Positions 30,892-41,393 of a stretch of 64,000 nucleotides of DNA are shown here, in pieces (positions within the stretch are counted from its first letter, which is position 1; every line of letters begins with the position of its first letter). The translations under genes were made by a program, and so were the position numbers. Location of the stretch: contig JAPFFF010000013.1 of the NCBI GenBank assembly GCA_039105265.1, positions 434,001-498,000 on the forward strand. Direction: 5' to 3'. The stretch is from Tritrichomonas musculus (taxonomy: Eukaryota; Parabasalia; Tritrichomonadida; Tritrichomonadidae). The notes beneath the pieces were generated by a model. That model was not told the DNA's origin. It did no database searches and saw only the letters and a list, made by a program, of their open reading frames with translations.

Positions 30892-31594
30892 CGATAGATT
30901 CAATTTTGCGCACTTTTCGGACAAAAGGCTCAGAAATATTTTCATCTGAAAAAGTTATAATTTTTTGGACAAAAGGCTCTCAATTTTTTTAATCGGAATT
31001 TTAAAAAATTTTAATCATTAGAATATAATAAAAATAAATAAATAATATATAATAAAATCAGCTTTTTATTAATAATTTAGAGTTTTCATTTGAAGCATTA
31101 GCTAAATTTCAGGATATTCTGAATTGAAAAGGAAATCCTGATAGTTGTTGCTCATATAAATGTACTCTTAAAATGCACCAAGGACTATTTAGATATAATA
31201 ATCATATTGAGCTATTTTTGGTAAAAGAAATAAGAAAGATAAAGATATTGCATTAAACAAATTTATTAAAAAAGCAGTATTTATGCGTTTATAGAATAAA
31301 TACAGGAAAACAAATAGCTTTTTATGCATCTCTTCTTTTATTTTCATCTTTAATTTGAGTCAATATCTTTCTGGATGGAAGGCTGAGGGGAAATACTTGC
31401 GTGTTTACAAAATGTTCATTGATGTAATTTGTTTAAAAGATTTTGGGGAGGGAAATTGCTGAAAAATTAAGAATAAAAGTACATTCTTAATACTTGTCTG
31501 TTTATAAATTTTATCTAAGGCCATAACCGTAAAATTATTCTCAAAATAATTTGAATACTTTTTGTCTAAAAAGTGCGCATTTACAGATCTATCG
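30892..31594. mobile_element. Non-autonomous transposon (MITE), 703 bp, TAAATT target duplication
   Basis: The ends start CGATAGAT and share, in inverted order, CGATAGAT, eight variable bases, GCGCACTTTT, two bases, then GACAAAA (30892-30930 and 31557-31594). TAAATT flanks both sides (30886-30891 and 31595-31600), a likely six-base target duplication, although the shared TA could be the true site. No coding sequence was seen inside. A short internal direct repeat of ggacaaaaggctc lies near the left end. Confidence 0.65.
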
Positions 31595-31951
31595 TAAATT
31601 CAACAAATCTGCCGTGCCAACGATAACTGCAAATTCAATTCAAAAATGAAAACCACAAATCACTAAATTCTGGGGTAGTAAATAAACAGCTTATTCATAA
31701 TTAAATTCAATAGTTGGGTTGTTAAACATTGTTTTTTAGTAACTTTTTTTTTTTTTTTTTAGATCAACGATGTTATTTGATAATCTTCAATTCAAAATGA
31801 TTAAAAAATGAAGAATAAAATAACACAAATATACAGCCAATATCAATATCAATATTAGAGGTTAAAAAAAACTGTACAGGTATGCTTTTTAAAAACCATT
31901 AAAATTTTACTATCTATTGAAATAATCCGATTTTTTATTATTTATTTTCTA
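31595..31951. other. Spacer without recognisable features
   Basis: About 0.36 kb downstream of the surface-protein gene, AT-rich, with a T run near 31743-31761. Nothing else is supported. Confidence 0.5.
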
Positions 31952-34900
31952 TCAAATATCTGATTTTTTTTGTATATGAATAATTAATGCACTAATGATA
32001 GAAATTACAAAAATTGCAGTGATAGTTATTAGGGAAAACAAAATGATGTTTTCTCTTGAGCTCTTTTTGTGTTTAGTTCCTTCATTAATTGAAACATAAG
32101 AAACCAATTCATCAGTTGAATTACTATAATATAAATGCAAAGCATTTCTCGTATCTGAAGAAAATCTGCATGAATGTATATAGATGTTCTGTATTTTTTC
32201 ATTATATTCTATTGAACCTTCAATAAAATGAGCATTTTTAGACAATTTTCCATTGAAAACACAATTATTTAAATAAATTGGAGCATTTTCATCAGACTTA
32301 TGGACAAGAGAAATTGATGATTTTGATTCAGGATGAATATTGAACATGCAATCATCAATGATAATTGACTTTATTTCATCATTTGATTTCAATTTAATGT
32401 TTTCTTTTTCATCATTTTCAAAATAGTAAGCTATATGAACAGAAGAAGATCCTTCATTTTTAGAAAATTTGCATTTAACAATTTTTGATTTGGCCGTCAT
32501 TAAATATAAAGCACTTCCAGCAGATGGTTCATTTCTTGCGTCAGAGTCAATGACTTTATTTTGAGTAAAGATGCACTTTTGAAATGTAACAATTCTTGTT
32601 TTATCATTCGAATATACATAAGCACCGCCGCCATAATAAGCTGTACAGCCAGAGAAAGTGCAGCCATTAATTAATGAATCTTCTGAAATTGGTGAATTAA
32701 TTGTTAAATAAATTCCACCACCTTTGCCACCTGTCATTGATTTACAATCAGTAAAATCTGAACTTTCACAAACAATTCCACAATTAATGAAATTAATTGC
32801 TCCTCCATTTTTCTTTTCACTCTTAACAGTACAACTGATGAATTTGCACCTTTTTATTTTAACATGTTCAGCAAGATTACTTTCAATTGCACCTGCTTTA
32901 TGAGTTTTACAACTAAATACATCATTAATAAATGTAAAATCTCTTTTAACAACGAATAAGTAATCATTGCTTTTAGGTAGATAATATTCAGAGAAAGAAC
33001 TATCTGTAACTTCATCTAAATAAAATTCATCATTTACATAAATTACTTCAAGATCATCTGTAAAATTGCTATTTGTATAATCAACTAATTTTTGTGAGAT
33101 AAATGTAAGCTTTTTGACACATGCTTTCCTTTCATTATTAGAGTAATGATTTGTTGTAACTTGATCAAATTCTAACCTCAATTTGGTGCATCTGATTGGA
33201 GAAGGGAAAACAAACTGCATTTTATCCCATGAACTTAAAGGAACTTCTGCGAATTTTGTGTTCAATTTAAATGGACTGTCATTATTTGCTGAATACACAT
33301 TTAATCTCAGTGGAAATCCTGAAAACTCTCTTGGTTTTTTCTTTTGATCATAGTAAGTTGCATAAAAAAGAATTGCTTCTAATAAAACTGGTTCTTTAAA
33401 ACTAATATCAATTGATGCTTTGAAATCATTTGAATTTTCAGTATTCGAAATCCAAAATTGATTCATATCATCATTGAATGCATATGACAATGGATGATCA
33501 GTTTGAAAGCCATTGCAATCATATGTGAATTTATCATCTGGAACTTTATTGGATTCAATAAAGGCTGGATCATTATATCTTTGAGAGAAAGGCTCGAATT
33601 TTTCTGCTTCTCCTGTAAAACTTCTGAAAAAGTGGAATCCGTCAGCTTCAGCATATTTTCCTCCTGAATGAGAGTCAGTAATATAGTGGAATTCAAACAT
33701 CATGCGAGTGCAATTAATTGGCTTTGATAAAAGGAAAAGCATATGTGGGTCTTGTGCTTCTCCTTGGAACAAAATTTTAGGTGTTAATGGCTCGTCGCCA
33801 AGAGAGGTATATAATATAACTTTTTCTGGAAATCCATAATATTTCCGAGGCGTTCCCTTTTTAGATTTGATATCGTATATTAATGCTTCAAAAAGTGTCG
33901 GTTCTGTGAAATTAACAAAAACTGATGGATGGAATGTTTCACTCTCTGGATCTTTTGATTTCCAAAATGAATTTTCATCTGTATCCAACGCGAAATCAAT
34001 TGGTTGCTCTGCATCGTCACCGTTTGTGCCAACAGAAATTATATTTTCAGGAATTTTATGAAATTCAATATAATTTTCATTTTCATAAACGTCATTAACT
34101 TTTTGATAGCTTATTTGTTCATATTCAAAATTTCTGTAAAAATGAAATCCGTCAGCTTCTGCATACTTTCCACCTGTATCGCTGTCCATGACATCATAGA
34201 ATTCAAACATCAGTTTAGTACAGTTAATTGGTTCAGGAAATAAAATCAACATATTTGGATCTTCTGGCTTTCCTTTATACATGAATTTAAGTGTAAATGG
34301 CTCATCTCCAAGAGCCACATATATGAACATTTTATTTGGAAATCCATAATATTTCCGAGGCGTTCCCTTTTTAGATTTGATATCGTATATTAATGCTTCA
34401 AAAAGTGTCGGTTCTGTGAAATTAACAAAAACTGTTGGATGGAATGTTTCACTCTCTGGATCTTTTGATTTCCAAAATGAATTTTCATCTGTATCCAATG
34501 CGAAATCAATTGGTTGCTCTGCAGCATCACCGTTTGTGCCAACAGAAATTATGTCTTTAGGAATCTTGTGGAAGTCTTTATATTGGTCTTTCTTATAGTT
34601 TCCACCAACTTTTTGATAAATAAGTTCTTGGTAATCAAAGCTTTGAAGAAAAACTAAGCAATCTGAAGCTGCATATTTTCCTTCTGATTCATAATCGCCA
34701 ACATCATGCAATTCAATCATAATTCTCGAGCATTTCACTGGTTTGGAAAGTATAAATTGAACTTTTTCATCTTTTTGAGTTCCAGTAAAGACAGTATGCA
34801 ATTTAAACTCATCATCCTCATTAAGAGCTGTATAAATGTATAATTTCGAAGGAAATCCATCATAAGCATTCTTTTTATGGCGGCATACTGAGTATATCAA

Positions 34901-35737
34901 GCCTTCAAAATTGATTTGGCCGGTAAAATTAGCGAATATTGTAGGGAAAAATGAATCAGTTTGTGGTTTTTCTGAAACCCATTTTGAATCTTTATTGTCA
35001 TCTAAAGCATATGAAAATGGAAAATTTTCTCGATCTCCGTTTGAATTAGCTTTGAAATTTGTGATTTTATGCAAGTTAATGTAATTTGAGTCTCTATATA
35101 AACCAGTTACTCCTTTGTGATATACTAAATCATATTCATAGTTTCGATACAAAGTAATTTCTTTTACACATGCCAATTTTTCATTAATATGGAAGCTACT
35201 TGTTGTTGAGAGATCATGAAATTCGATCTTTAACCTGGTACAAAGAACTGGATTTGATAAGACAAATTGAACACTATCTGATGAACCCATTTTCTCTCCA
35301 GTAAAAATGGAATTAAGTATAAATGGATCATTTTCTGTTTGTGCTGTGAATACTTTTAATTTGGATGGAAATCCATCAAAATGAAATATTTTATCTATTT
35401 CATGATAGGCTGCTCGGTATATAAAACCTTCAAATAATGTTGGTGAAGTAAAATTAATAAAAATTGATGGGTGAAATGTATTACTTTCTGCTTGTTCAGA
35501 TATCCAATAAGAATTTGGGTTCCCATCAAATGCATTTTCAATATTGTAAGAATCTCTGGCACCTGATGATCCAAAAGTAAAGTCATCTTTCGCTATTTCA
35601 TGTAAATTTTTGTAATCTGAATCTGCAAAATTACCATTCACTGGTCCATACGATAAATAATCGTAATCATCATTCTGTGAAATAGTTGTTTGTTTAATAA
35701 AAGGAAGTTTAAGTGCAAGAATTATGGCAAATATCAT
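31952..35737 (-). CDS. Surface protein: five discoidin-like repeats, beta-helix, membrane anchor; 1261 aa
   Basis: The N-terminus is hydrophobic (about residues 1-13) and could be a signal peptide. Five repeats of about 165-175 residues follow (to about residue 895), each with a Trp in a TyrTrpIleSer/PheTrpLysSer context and a beta-rich pattern like coagulation-factor 5/8 C (discoidin) domains. Repeats 3 and 4 are almost identical over long stretches even in DNA (33840-34010 against 34360-34545), which means recent duplication or conversion. Residues about 930-1190 show Gly-Gly-Ala/Gly-Gly-Gly turns and regularly spaced Cys, as in right-handed beta-helix (Pmp-like) proteins. A single span near 1230-1250 and a short basic tail anchor it. 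It is probably a cell-surface adhesion protein with its bulk outside. Confidence 0.75.
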   Translation of the reverse strand: MIFAIILALKLPFIKQTTISQNDDYDYLSYGPVNGNFADSDYKNLHEIAKDDFTFGSSGARDSYNIENAFDGNPNSYWISEQAESNTFHPSIFINFTSPTLFEGFIYRAAYHEIDKIFHFDGFPSKLKVFTAQTENDPFILNSIFTGEKMGSSDSVQFVLSNPVLCTRLKIEFHDLSTTSSFHINEKLACVKEITLYRNYEYDLVYHKGVTGLYRDSNYINLHKITNFKANSNGDRENFPFSYALDDNKDSKWVSEKPQTDSFFPTIFANFTGQINFEGLIYSVCRHKKNAYDGFPSKLYIYTALNEDDEFKLHTVFTGTQKDEKVQFILSKPVKCSRIMIELHDVGDYESEGKYAASDCLVFLQSFDYQELIYQKVGGNYKKDQYKDFHKIPKDIISVGTNGDAAEQPIDFALDTDENSFWKSKDPESETFHPTVFVNFTEPTLFEALIYDIKSKKGTPRKYYGFPNKMFIYVALGDEPFTLKFMYKGKPEDPNMLILFPEPINCTKLMFEFYDVMDSDTGGKYAEADGFHFYRNFEYEQISYQKVNDVYENENYIEFHKIPENIISVGTNGDDAEQPIDFALDTDENSFWKSKDPESETFHPSVFVNFTEPTLFEALIYDIKSKKGTPRKYYGFPEKVILYTSLGDEPLTPKILFQGEAQDPHMLFLLSKPINCTRMMFEFHYITDSHSGGKYAEADGFHFFRSFTGEAEKFEPFSQRYNDPAFIESNKVPDDKFTYDCNGFQTDHPLSYAFNDDMNQFWISNTENSNDFKASIDISFKEPVLLEAILFYATYYDQKKKPREFSGFPLRLNVYSANNDSPFKLNTKFAEVPLSSWDKMQFVFPSPIRCTKLRLEFDQVTTNHYSNNERKACVKKLTFISQKLVDYTNSNFTDDLEVIYVNDEFYLDEVTDSSFSEYYLPKSNDYLFVVKRDFTFINDVFSCKTHKAGAIESNLAEHVKIKRCKFISCTVKSEKKNGGAINFINCGIVCESSDFTDCKSMTGGKGGGIYLTINSPISEDSLINGCTFSGCTAYYGGGAYVYSNDKTRIVTFQKCIFTQNKVIDSDARNEPSAGSALYLMTAKSKIVKCKFSKNEGSSSVHIAYYFENDEKENIKLKSNDEIKSIIIDDCMFNIHPESKSSISLVHKSDENAPIYLNNCVFNGKLSKNAHFIEGSIEYNEKIQNIYIHSCRFSSDTRNALHLYYSNSTDELVSYVSINEGTKHKKSSRENIILFSLITITAIFVISIISALIIHIQKKSDI

Positions 35738-36048
35738 TCCTTAAAAATAAAATGAAGAAAAATAATTATTTTTTTTCTTTAAATTGAAAAATTGAGAGGA
35801 ATGTAACTATGATTCCAGTTGGAATCATTGATGAAAATAACCAATTCAAATACTGACCATCTGACAAAAGACTTTGTTTTAATAATGATTTTTCCCCTAA
35901 AAATAAATATCTTTGTAATTATACAACAAATCTTTTCTAACAAACAAATAAAAAAAGAGTTATGACTTTTTGAAATAAAAAATTGACTTAATAACAAACT
36001 TTTTAATACGTATATTTTATGGTAATTATTAATTCAAAATTGGGATAC
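35738..36048. other. Upstream region of the surface-protein gene
   Basis: About 0.31 kb of AT-rich DNA between the start of the surface gene and a MITE. It holds an attgagagga motif near 35790, but no clear promoter element can be defined. Confidence 0.4.
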
Positions 36049-36050
36049 TA

Positions 36051-36673
36051 AAGTCGAATTCAAAAAGCTTGGGACAAACTTTTTAAATATATACTGAAAA
36101 GTATTCAATTTTGTCCCAGCATGAATGATTTTTTTTGTGAGATATATTGAAAAAAATTGAATTGCTAAAGGGGAAAAAGGGGAAAATAATAAAAAAACAA
36201 AGAAAAAAAGAATCATTTTTATATAAAAAAATATATTTTTGCATATGGTTAATGTTGTATCTATCATTAATCTATATTTTGTAAGGAAAAAATCCTCAAA
36301 AAAATACAATTTACCTAATCTTTGGTGAAAATTATCATAGATCTTTGCACAAATTCGCTAGAAAACGCATTGCAAAGCCTGCAATGACATTAAAATAGAA
36401 TTTCTTTTGTAAAAACTTGCTCAAATACTATTTTTTGATCATGAATTTACATAAAAGTTGATGATCATCGATTTTTAAGTATTGTGCTGTAAATTGAAAG
36501 TTCAGTAATATATGTTTTGGCTCGTATTGGAAACATTTTTTCATTATTGATTGGAATTTTAGTGAATATAACTCAATAAAAAAAGAAAAAAAATTAATTG
36601 AAAAGAAGATTGTGTTTTTCATTTTTATCAGAATTTAATTGAGAAGTTGTCCCAAGCTTTTTGAATTCGACTT
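36051..36673. mobile_element. MITE with 27-bp perfect inverted ends on TA, 623 bp
   Basis: Both ends begin aagtcgaattcaaaaagctt and continue identically for 27 bases in inverted orientation (36051-36077 and 36647-36673). TA flanks each side (36049-36050 and 36674-36675), as for Tc1/mariner-type elements. The interior is AT-rich and lacks a transposase. Perfect ends imply a young copy. Confidence 0.85.
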
Positions 36674-36695
36674 TATTTTATAAAGTAGATTACAT

Positions 36696-36794
36696 CAATT
36701 TAAAAGACGAAATATTAATAATAATAATGTCATTTAGGGAAATATGCGTTTCAATTTAAAATACTAAATATTAATAATAATAATGTTATTTAGG
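36696..36794. repeat. Direct duplication of about 43 bp
   Basis: Two copies (36696-36738 and 36752-36794) of an AT-rich sequence containing a taataataataatgt core. They differ at a few positions and are separated by 13 bases. They lie directly before a perfect hairpin. Confidence 0.7.
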
Positions 36795-36859
36795 AAAAAT
36801 TATCTTATAATTTAAAAAAAATTGAAACTTGCTGTAGTTTAAATTATAAGATAATTTTT
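36795..36859. repeat. Perfect 22-bp stem hairpin
   Basis: Arms 36795-36816 and 36838-36859 are exact reverse complements (starting aaaaattatcttataattta) around a 21-base loop. No coding context. It could be a tiny foldback element or a structured spacer. Confidence 0.75.
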
Positions 36860-37170
36860 TTCTGAAATTCATGCAGAAAAATGACATATTTTACTCAAAT
36901 GTTGAAATTCATTTAAATATATAATAATTGTAAGTTTTTATTATCATAAAGGATGTCAATGGGATTAGAAATATAAAAAAAAAGAAAAACTAAGATTGTT
37001 AATTCTCTGAGATCTTAGAATGTCAATTGAGGAAAAAAAAATTTATTTAGAAACAGTGGTTTTTCTGGAGCTAGTTTGCTACTTATAATAATAATAAAAA
37101 CCAAAAATCATTTGCTCTCAAAGAAAAGCAATGAGAGAAAATTCATAAAAAGTTTGTTTATTTAATATTA

Positions 37171-37519
37171 AGGTTCTCCTTCCCAATAAAAATGTAAATT
37201 ATTCAATATTGAATTAACTCATAGAATAAATAATTCAATAGAGTATTTTTAAGAAAAAGTTTTGGTGAAAAATACAAATATTTGGCCTCGACGATTAAAT
37301 TTTATTTTATTCAAAATTTTATTGATTTTTTAATTCTATGATTTCTATCCGTAAAAAAATAAAATTGATAATATTTCATTAGAATGTTTTTATTCAATTA
37401 TTTAAAATGTATATCTGTATAAATTTTATATTTTAATTCATTTTTTAAAACGATATTTATGTATATTTTATTTGTGAAATCTCATTGAATTTAAACTTTT
37501 GAATTTGAAAGGAGAACCT
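37171..37519. mobile_element. Small MITE on TA, 349 bp
   Basis: Inverted ends AGGTTCTCCTT (11 bases, then partial match) lie at 37171-37181 and 37509-37519, each flanked by TA (37169-37170 and 37520-37521). The interior is AT-rich without coding sequence. It ends 26 bases from the 3' end of the kinase-Sel1 gene, so it may supply that gene's 3' flank. Confidence 0.65.
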
Positions 37520-37545
37520 TAAAAAGAACCTGTAAAGATGATCTT

Positions 37546-39235
37546 TTACATTTCATTTCGAAGTTGTTCAATTTTACCTCGTGCATTTTCATTACCGAGG
37601 TCGGCTGCTTTTTGGTAGTATTCAATAGCTTTTGAGAGATCTTTCTTAACACCTACTCCTTGCTCATAGCAATCAGCTAGATTATATGATCCACCTGAAT
37701 TACCGAGTTCTGATGCTTTTTTATAACATTCAACTGCCTTTGAATAGTCCTGTTTGACTCCATCTCCTTGCTCATAGCAAATGCCAAGATTGTTGATTGA
37801 CAGTTTATTTCCCATGTCTGATGCTTTCTTGTAGTATTTAAATGCCTTCGGATAGTCTGACTCTATTCCAAGTCCATTCTTGTAGCAGAATCCAATACGA
37901 TTGTAGCCATGCGAGTTTCCTTGTTCTGCCGACTTCTCGTAACATTTCTTCGCTTTATTAAAGTCTCGTTCTAATCCTTCTCCATTCTCGTACATAAGGC
38001 CCAAAAGATACGAAGCGTTCATGTTGCCTCCCTCTGATGACTTTTTAAGAAATTCAAGCGCCTTGTCGTAGTTCTTCTCTCTTCTATTGCCATGAAGAGA
38101 GTGAAGCGATTCAATGAAGTCATCTTGTGATGATTTATATGTGGTCACTTCATTTTCTAACTTTTTCAGTAATCGTTTCTGTTTTGAAATTTCTTTAGTC
38201 AGAGTTTCTTTCTCTTTAGAAATCTTCTTCATCTTTCTTCTGAGATTGAAAACTTCGTCTTTAGAATCACCTTCATCGTCTCTTCTCTTCGCATCTTCAA
38301 GAATGTCGAGGAATGCCTGCACTTCTTCCTCGTCAACTGTTTCGTCGAAGTACGAAATGTCAATTGAAAGTTCGCTGAAAATCTCCTCAAATGAAGGACG
38401 TTCTTTCGGGTTATCGTCCCAGCACCTCCTCAGAAGATTCTTCATCTTCTCGCTGATACCTCCACTCAATTTCGGACGGTGACCGTTTATTACTTTGTGT
38501 GCAAATCCAAATGGTGAAACTTTGTTCGCAAATTCTGAGAAAGGCTCATCGCTCTTCACCTGTCACAATCTCGTAAGCGAGAATTGAGAACGCGTAGACA
38601 TCAACTGATGTCGAGTAAGAATCTTCGCCTCTCAGTAGTTCTGGCGCCATGTAAAGTGGAGTACCTATTTGACCTGTCATGGTCAAATTTTGTGATTTTG
38701 TCAGTGAATCTGAGAAGCAGCGAGATAATCCAAAGTCACAAACACGCGGGTAGTAGTCTTCGTCAACAAGAATGTTTTCTGGCTTCAGGTCTCGGTGGAT
38801 GATGCCGTGCGCGTGCAAGTAACGCATCGCATCTGCAATACCTAATAACATGATATATTTTTTGGTAGATGTCCAGTTAGAATCAGCGAGTGATTTCTTT
38901 TCTTTGTTCAGGTTTGATTTTAATGAGCCATGAGGGAGAAATTCGGTGATTATCGTAGGTTGGAGATGTGTTGGATCTAAAAGGGATTGGAAATTAACGC
39001 CTTTGAACTTAACAATTGATGGATGGTTCAATTTGTTTAACATTAACGATTCACGAAGGAAAAGCATTTGTTGGTGACCACTCATACCTTCTGAACAATG
39101 AATTAACTTCGCAGCATATTGTTTATTGTCAATTAAATTCTTCGCAACATAAACTGTACCAAATGCTCCTTCACCAAGCTTTTTCTTTTCAAGTTCATAA
39201 TCGGTGGCATTGAAGAAAACTCCTTCTAATTCCAT
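37546..39235 (-). pseudogene. Protein kinase with coiled coil and Sel1 repeats, one frameshift
   Basis: The kinase starts at 39235: glycine loop GlyGluGlyAlaPheGly, Lys in AlaAlaLysLeu, HisArgAspLeuLysProGluAsn, AspPheGlyLeuSerArg and AlaProGlu are all present. The frame then ends near 38546. The rest of the C-lobe, a charged coiled coil and five Sel1 repeats (36-residue units, consensus AlaTyrLeuGly-like) continue in a frame ending at 37546. The two overlap at a Val-Thr-Gly-Glu junction, so a one-base indel near 38550 explains the break, either a real mutation or a sequence error. Codon use and GC content are higher than in the surrounding DNA. Sel1 repeats usually scaffold partners. Without the indel this would be a normal kinase of about 565 residues. 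Confidence 0.75.
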
Positions 39236-39277
39236 TATCTTTTTATCAATATTTTGAATACGCTTTCAGAAAAAGAA

Positions 39278-39415
39278 TCTTTTTATGTTACAAAATTTTT
39301 ACCGATTCTTACCGCCAGCCGCTGGGTCTCGACTCGGCTTCGCTTCGCTCAGCCTCGCTCGACGCCCGCTAGGCGGTATGTAGCCTCGGTAAAAATTATG
39401 TAAAAATATAAAAAG
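39278..39415. repeat. GC-rich foldback sequence upstream of the kinase gene
   Basis: Imperfect inverted arms begin ATCTTTTTAT (39278 onward, and inverted to 39415). They contain a perfect 12-base pair aatttttaccga (39294-39305 and 39386-39397) and an inner TACCGCC/GGCGGTA pair. The centre (39318-39372) is strikingly GC-rich with repeated cttcgcttcgctcag-like and cctcgctcg blocks, unlike anything around it. It begins about 40 bases before the kinase start, so it is either a small foldback element or a structured 5' region. Confidence 0.6.
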
Positions 39416-39460
39416 ATTTGTTTTTTCAATTTTTTTATTTAGATTATTTTTTCTGAATGA

Positions 39461-39562
39461 TTTCCACTTTTTGAAGGTTCTTCAGAAAAGCCTTACTATA
39501 CTTTAGTTTATCCACGTACTGCACTATGTCGTGCTGTTCAAAGAGATATGATCAAAAAATAA
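39461..39562 (+). pseudogene. Short coding relic, unrecognised C-terminus
   Basis: Thirty-three codons bounded by a stop upstream and TAA at 39560, with coding-like composition (Tyr-Tyr-Thr-Leu-Val-Tyr-Pro-Arg, then Ala-Val-Gln-Arg-Asp-Met) and a Lys-Lys end typical of a natural C-terminus. No ATG start is present. I cannot name the parent protein. It could also be chance. Confidence 0.2.
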
Positions 39563-40196
39563 AAAGAGTAAAAAACCTTGTTTTGGCGCATAACTGAAAA
39601 ATTTTAATGACAGCTTCTTGTTGTTGAGTGTATTACGTGAAATTTGGTGTTTTTGATTGAAAGTTTATACCAAAATTTACAAGTTTTTCTAAAAAAAAAA
39701 AAAAAAAAAAATTTTGGACTAATTTAGGATAAAATTTTGTTTTAAGGATAAATTTCCACACCTAAGATGGTATATCACATAACTTTTAATTAATTAGTTT
39801 ATTTTGTGATCTATGGATTTTTTAAGTTTTATTTCAATTATTTGAATTATATTTTTAATAAAATTAATTTTGTAATATTTTTTAATTGAGATATATCGAA
39901 AAATAAACCTATCGCACTTGTATCTATAGATACGCAAACGGCAACTTTTTGATTGGTATTTTTTTAATTTTGAGAATATAAACTTAAAACAGAATTCTGA
40001 ATTTTCTTTTTTAGGAACTTATAGTCATTTTTTTTATTCCAAAAAAATATATTTCATCCCTGAAAATTCATGTAAAACTAAAGAAAGAACCAACTTTTTC
40101 ATAGGTGTTTTCAACTTTTTCCTAATTTATTTATCTTTTTGAAAAATTGAAAAACTAGGCAAAAATAATTATTCAAATTAATTACTGAAGGAAATA
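39563..40196. other. Spacer upstream of the ankyrin gene
   Basis: About 0.63 kb, AT-rich, with an A run at about 39691-39710. I see nothing that can be named. Confidence 0.5.
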
Positions 40197-41393
40197 ATGA
40201 ATTCCAAAGAATACTTGGGCGCAATGAAGGATATCCAAGAAAATATACTGAATTTTCTTGAAGAAAAGGATAATTCAGAAGAAAATTTTATAATTCTTGA
40301 AAGTAAATTTGAAGATATAAAAATAAAAGATCATTTGTATGAACTTTTGTCTCTACTACATTTAATTTCCAAAATCGGAAATAACCACCACCGTTTCCCC
40401 AACTTTTTCAGTAAAATCGAAAGAATTTTACTCATTTTCAAAGAAGATATCAAGAAATATTTTCCAAATTCAGAAATATTTAATATTTTTAAGAACAACA
40501 AAAGGATTCTTTTATTTCTCATTGAACAGCAAATAATAGTTTTTGATGAATATGTAGCTAAACAAATTACGAAGATAAACAAATACATAGAGTCCAAATA
40601 TCCACAGTATTTTCAGCCAGAAATTCAACCATTCATCAATGAAAAATGGTTTCCAAAATATAATCCAAATACAAAGGAAAATGAATGGGTTGAAGAGATA
40701 AAGAAAGAATTGCCCGAAAATTTTTATGACAAACGAAAGGAAGGCGAAAACGACAATCATATTTGTGAGTTAATTCGAAAGGACATGGTCACAGAATTTG
40801 TTGCGCACGTTATAAGAAATGGTATTTCACTTAACGCCAAAATTCAGCCATCAATTTATGAAACAAATTCTTTTTTACTTAAGAAGCCAAAAAAATCAAA
40901 CCAAATTCAATTTTTTTCGCGAAATGACCAAAAAGATGAAGGATTTTCATTGATTGAATATGCTGTATTTTTTGGCTCAATTCAAATATTTAACTACTTA
41001 CGACTTGAAGGTGTTGAATTAATGCCATCAATGTGGCTTTTGGCCATTCATGGTCAAAATGCTGAAATGATTCATTTTATTGAAGACAATCATGTTGAAT
41101 TAAAGGATAAGTCATACAAACAAGTCTTTTATGAATCAATCAAATGCCACCACAACGACATTGCAAATTATTTCGTAAACAACTTTTTACAAAACGATGA
41201 AGAAAATTCACAGAATACGATCAACCAATGCCTCAAATATCATAATTTCGCCTTTTTGAAAAGTGAGTCCATTAGTGAATCTTTATTTTATAACATATGT
41301 AAGTACGATTATTGTACACTTGTTGATGACCTTTTGAAAGACAAAGATATAGATGTAAACAAAAAAGATATTTTTAATAATTTTGTAATATAA
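40197..41393 (+). CDS. Ankyrin-repeat protein of the trichomonad DUF3447 type, N-terminal part
   Basis: A 398-aa frame. Residues about 1-215 are a helical, charged N-terminal region, as in the large trichomonad family annotated with DUF3447. From about residue 225 diverged ankyrin units appear (for example Phe-Ser-Leu-Ile-Glu-Tyr-Ala-Val-Phe-Phe-Gly-Ser and Leu-Phe-Tyr-Asn-Ile-Cys-Lys-Tyr-Asp-Tyr). The frame ends at 41393, exactly where the 25-bp array begins. The C-terminal ankyrin units resume at 44918, so the gene is split. The N-terminal fragment could still be expressed as a shorter protein. Ankyrin repeats mediate protein binding; no enzymatic domain is seen. Confidence 0.75.
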   Translation: MNSKEYLGAMKDIQENILNFLEEKDNSEENFIILESKFEDIKIKDHLYELLSLLHLISKIGNNHHRFPNFFSKIERILLIFKEDIKKYFPNSEIFNIFKNNKRILLFLIEQQIIVFDEYVAKQITKINKYIESKYPQYFQPEIQPFINEKWFPKYNPNTKENEWVEEIKKELPENFYDKRKEGENDNHICELIRKDMVTEFVAHVIRNGISLNAKIQPSIYETNSFLLKKPKKSNQIQFFSRNDQKDEGFSLIEYAVFFGSIQIFNYLRLEGVELMPSMWLLAIHGQNAEMIHFIEDNHVELKDKSYKQVFYESIKCHHNDIANYFVNNFLQNDEENSQNTINQCLKYHNFAFLKSESISESLFYNICKYDYCTLVDDLLKDKDIDVNKKDIFNNFVI

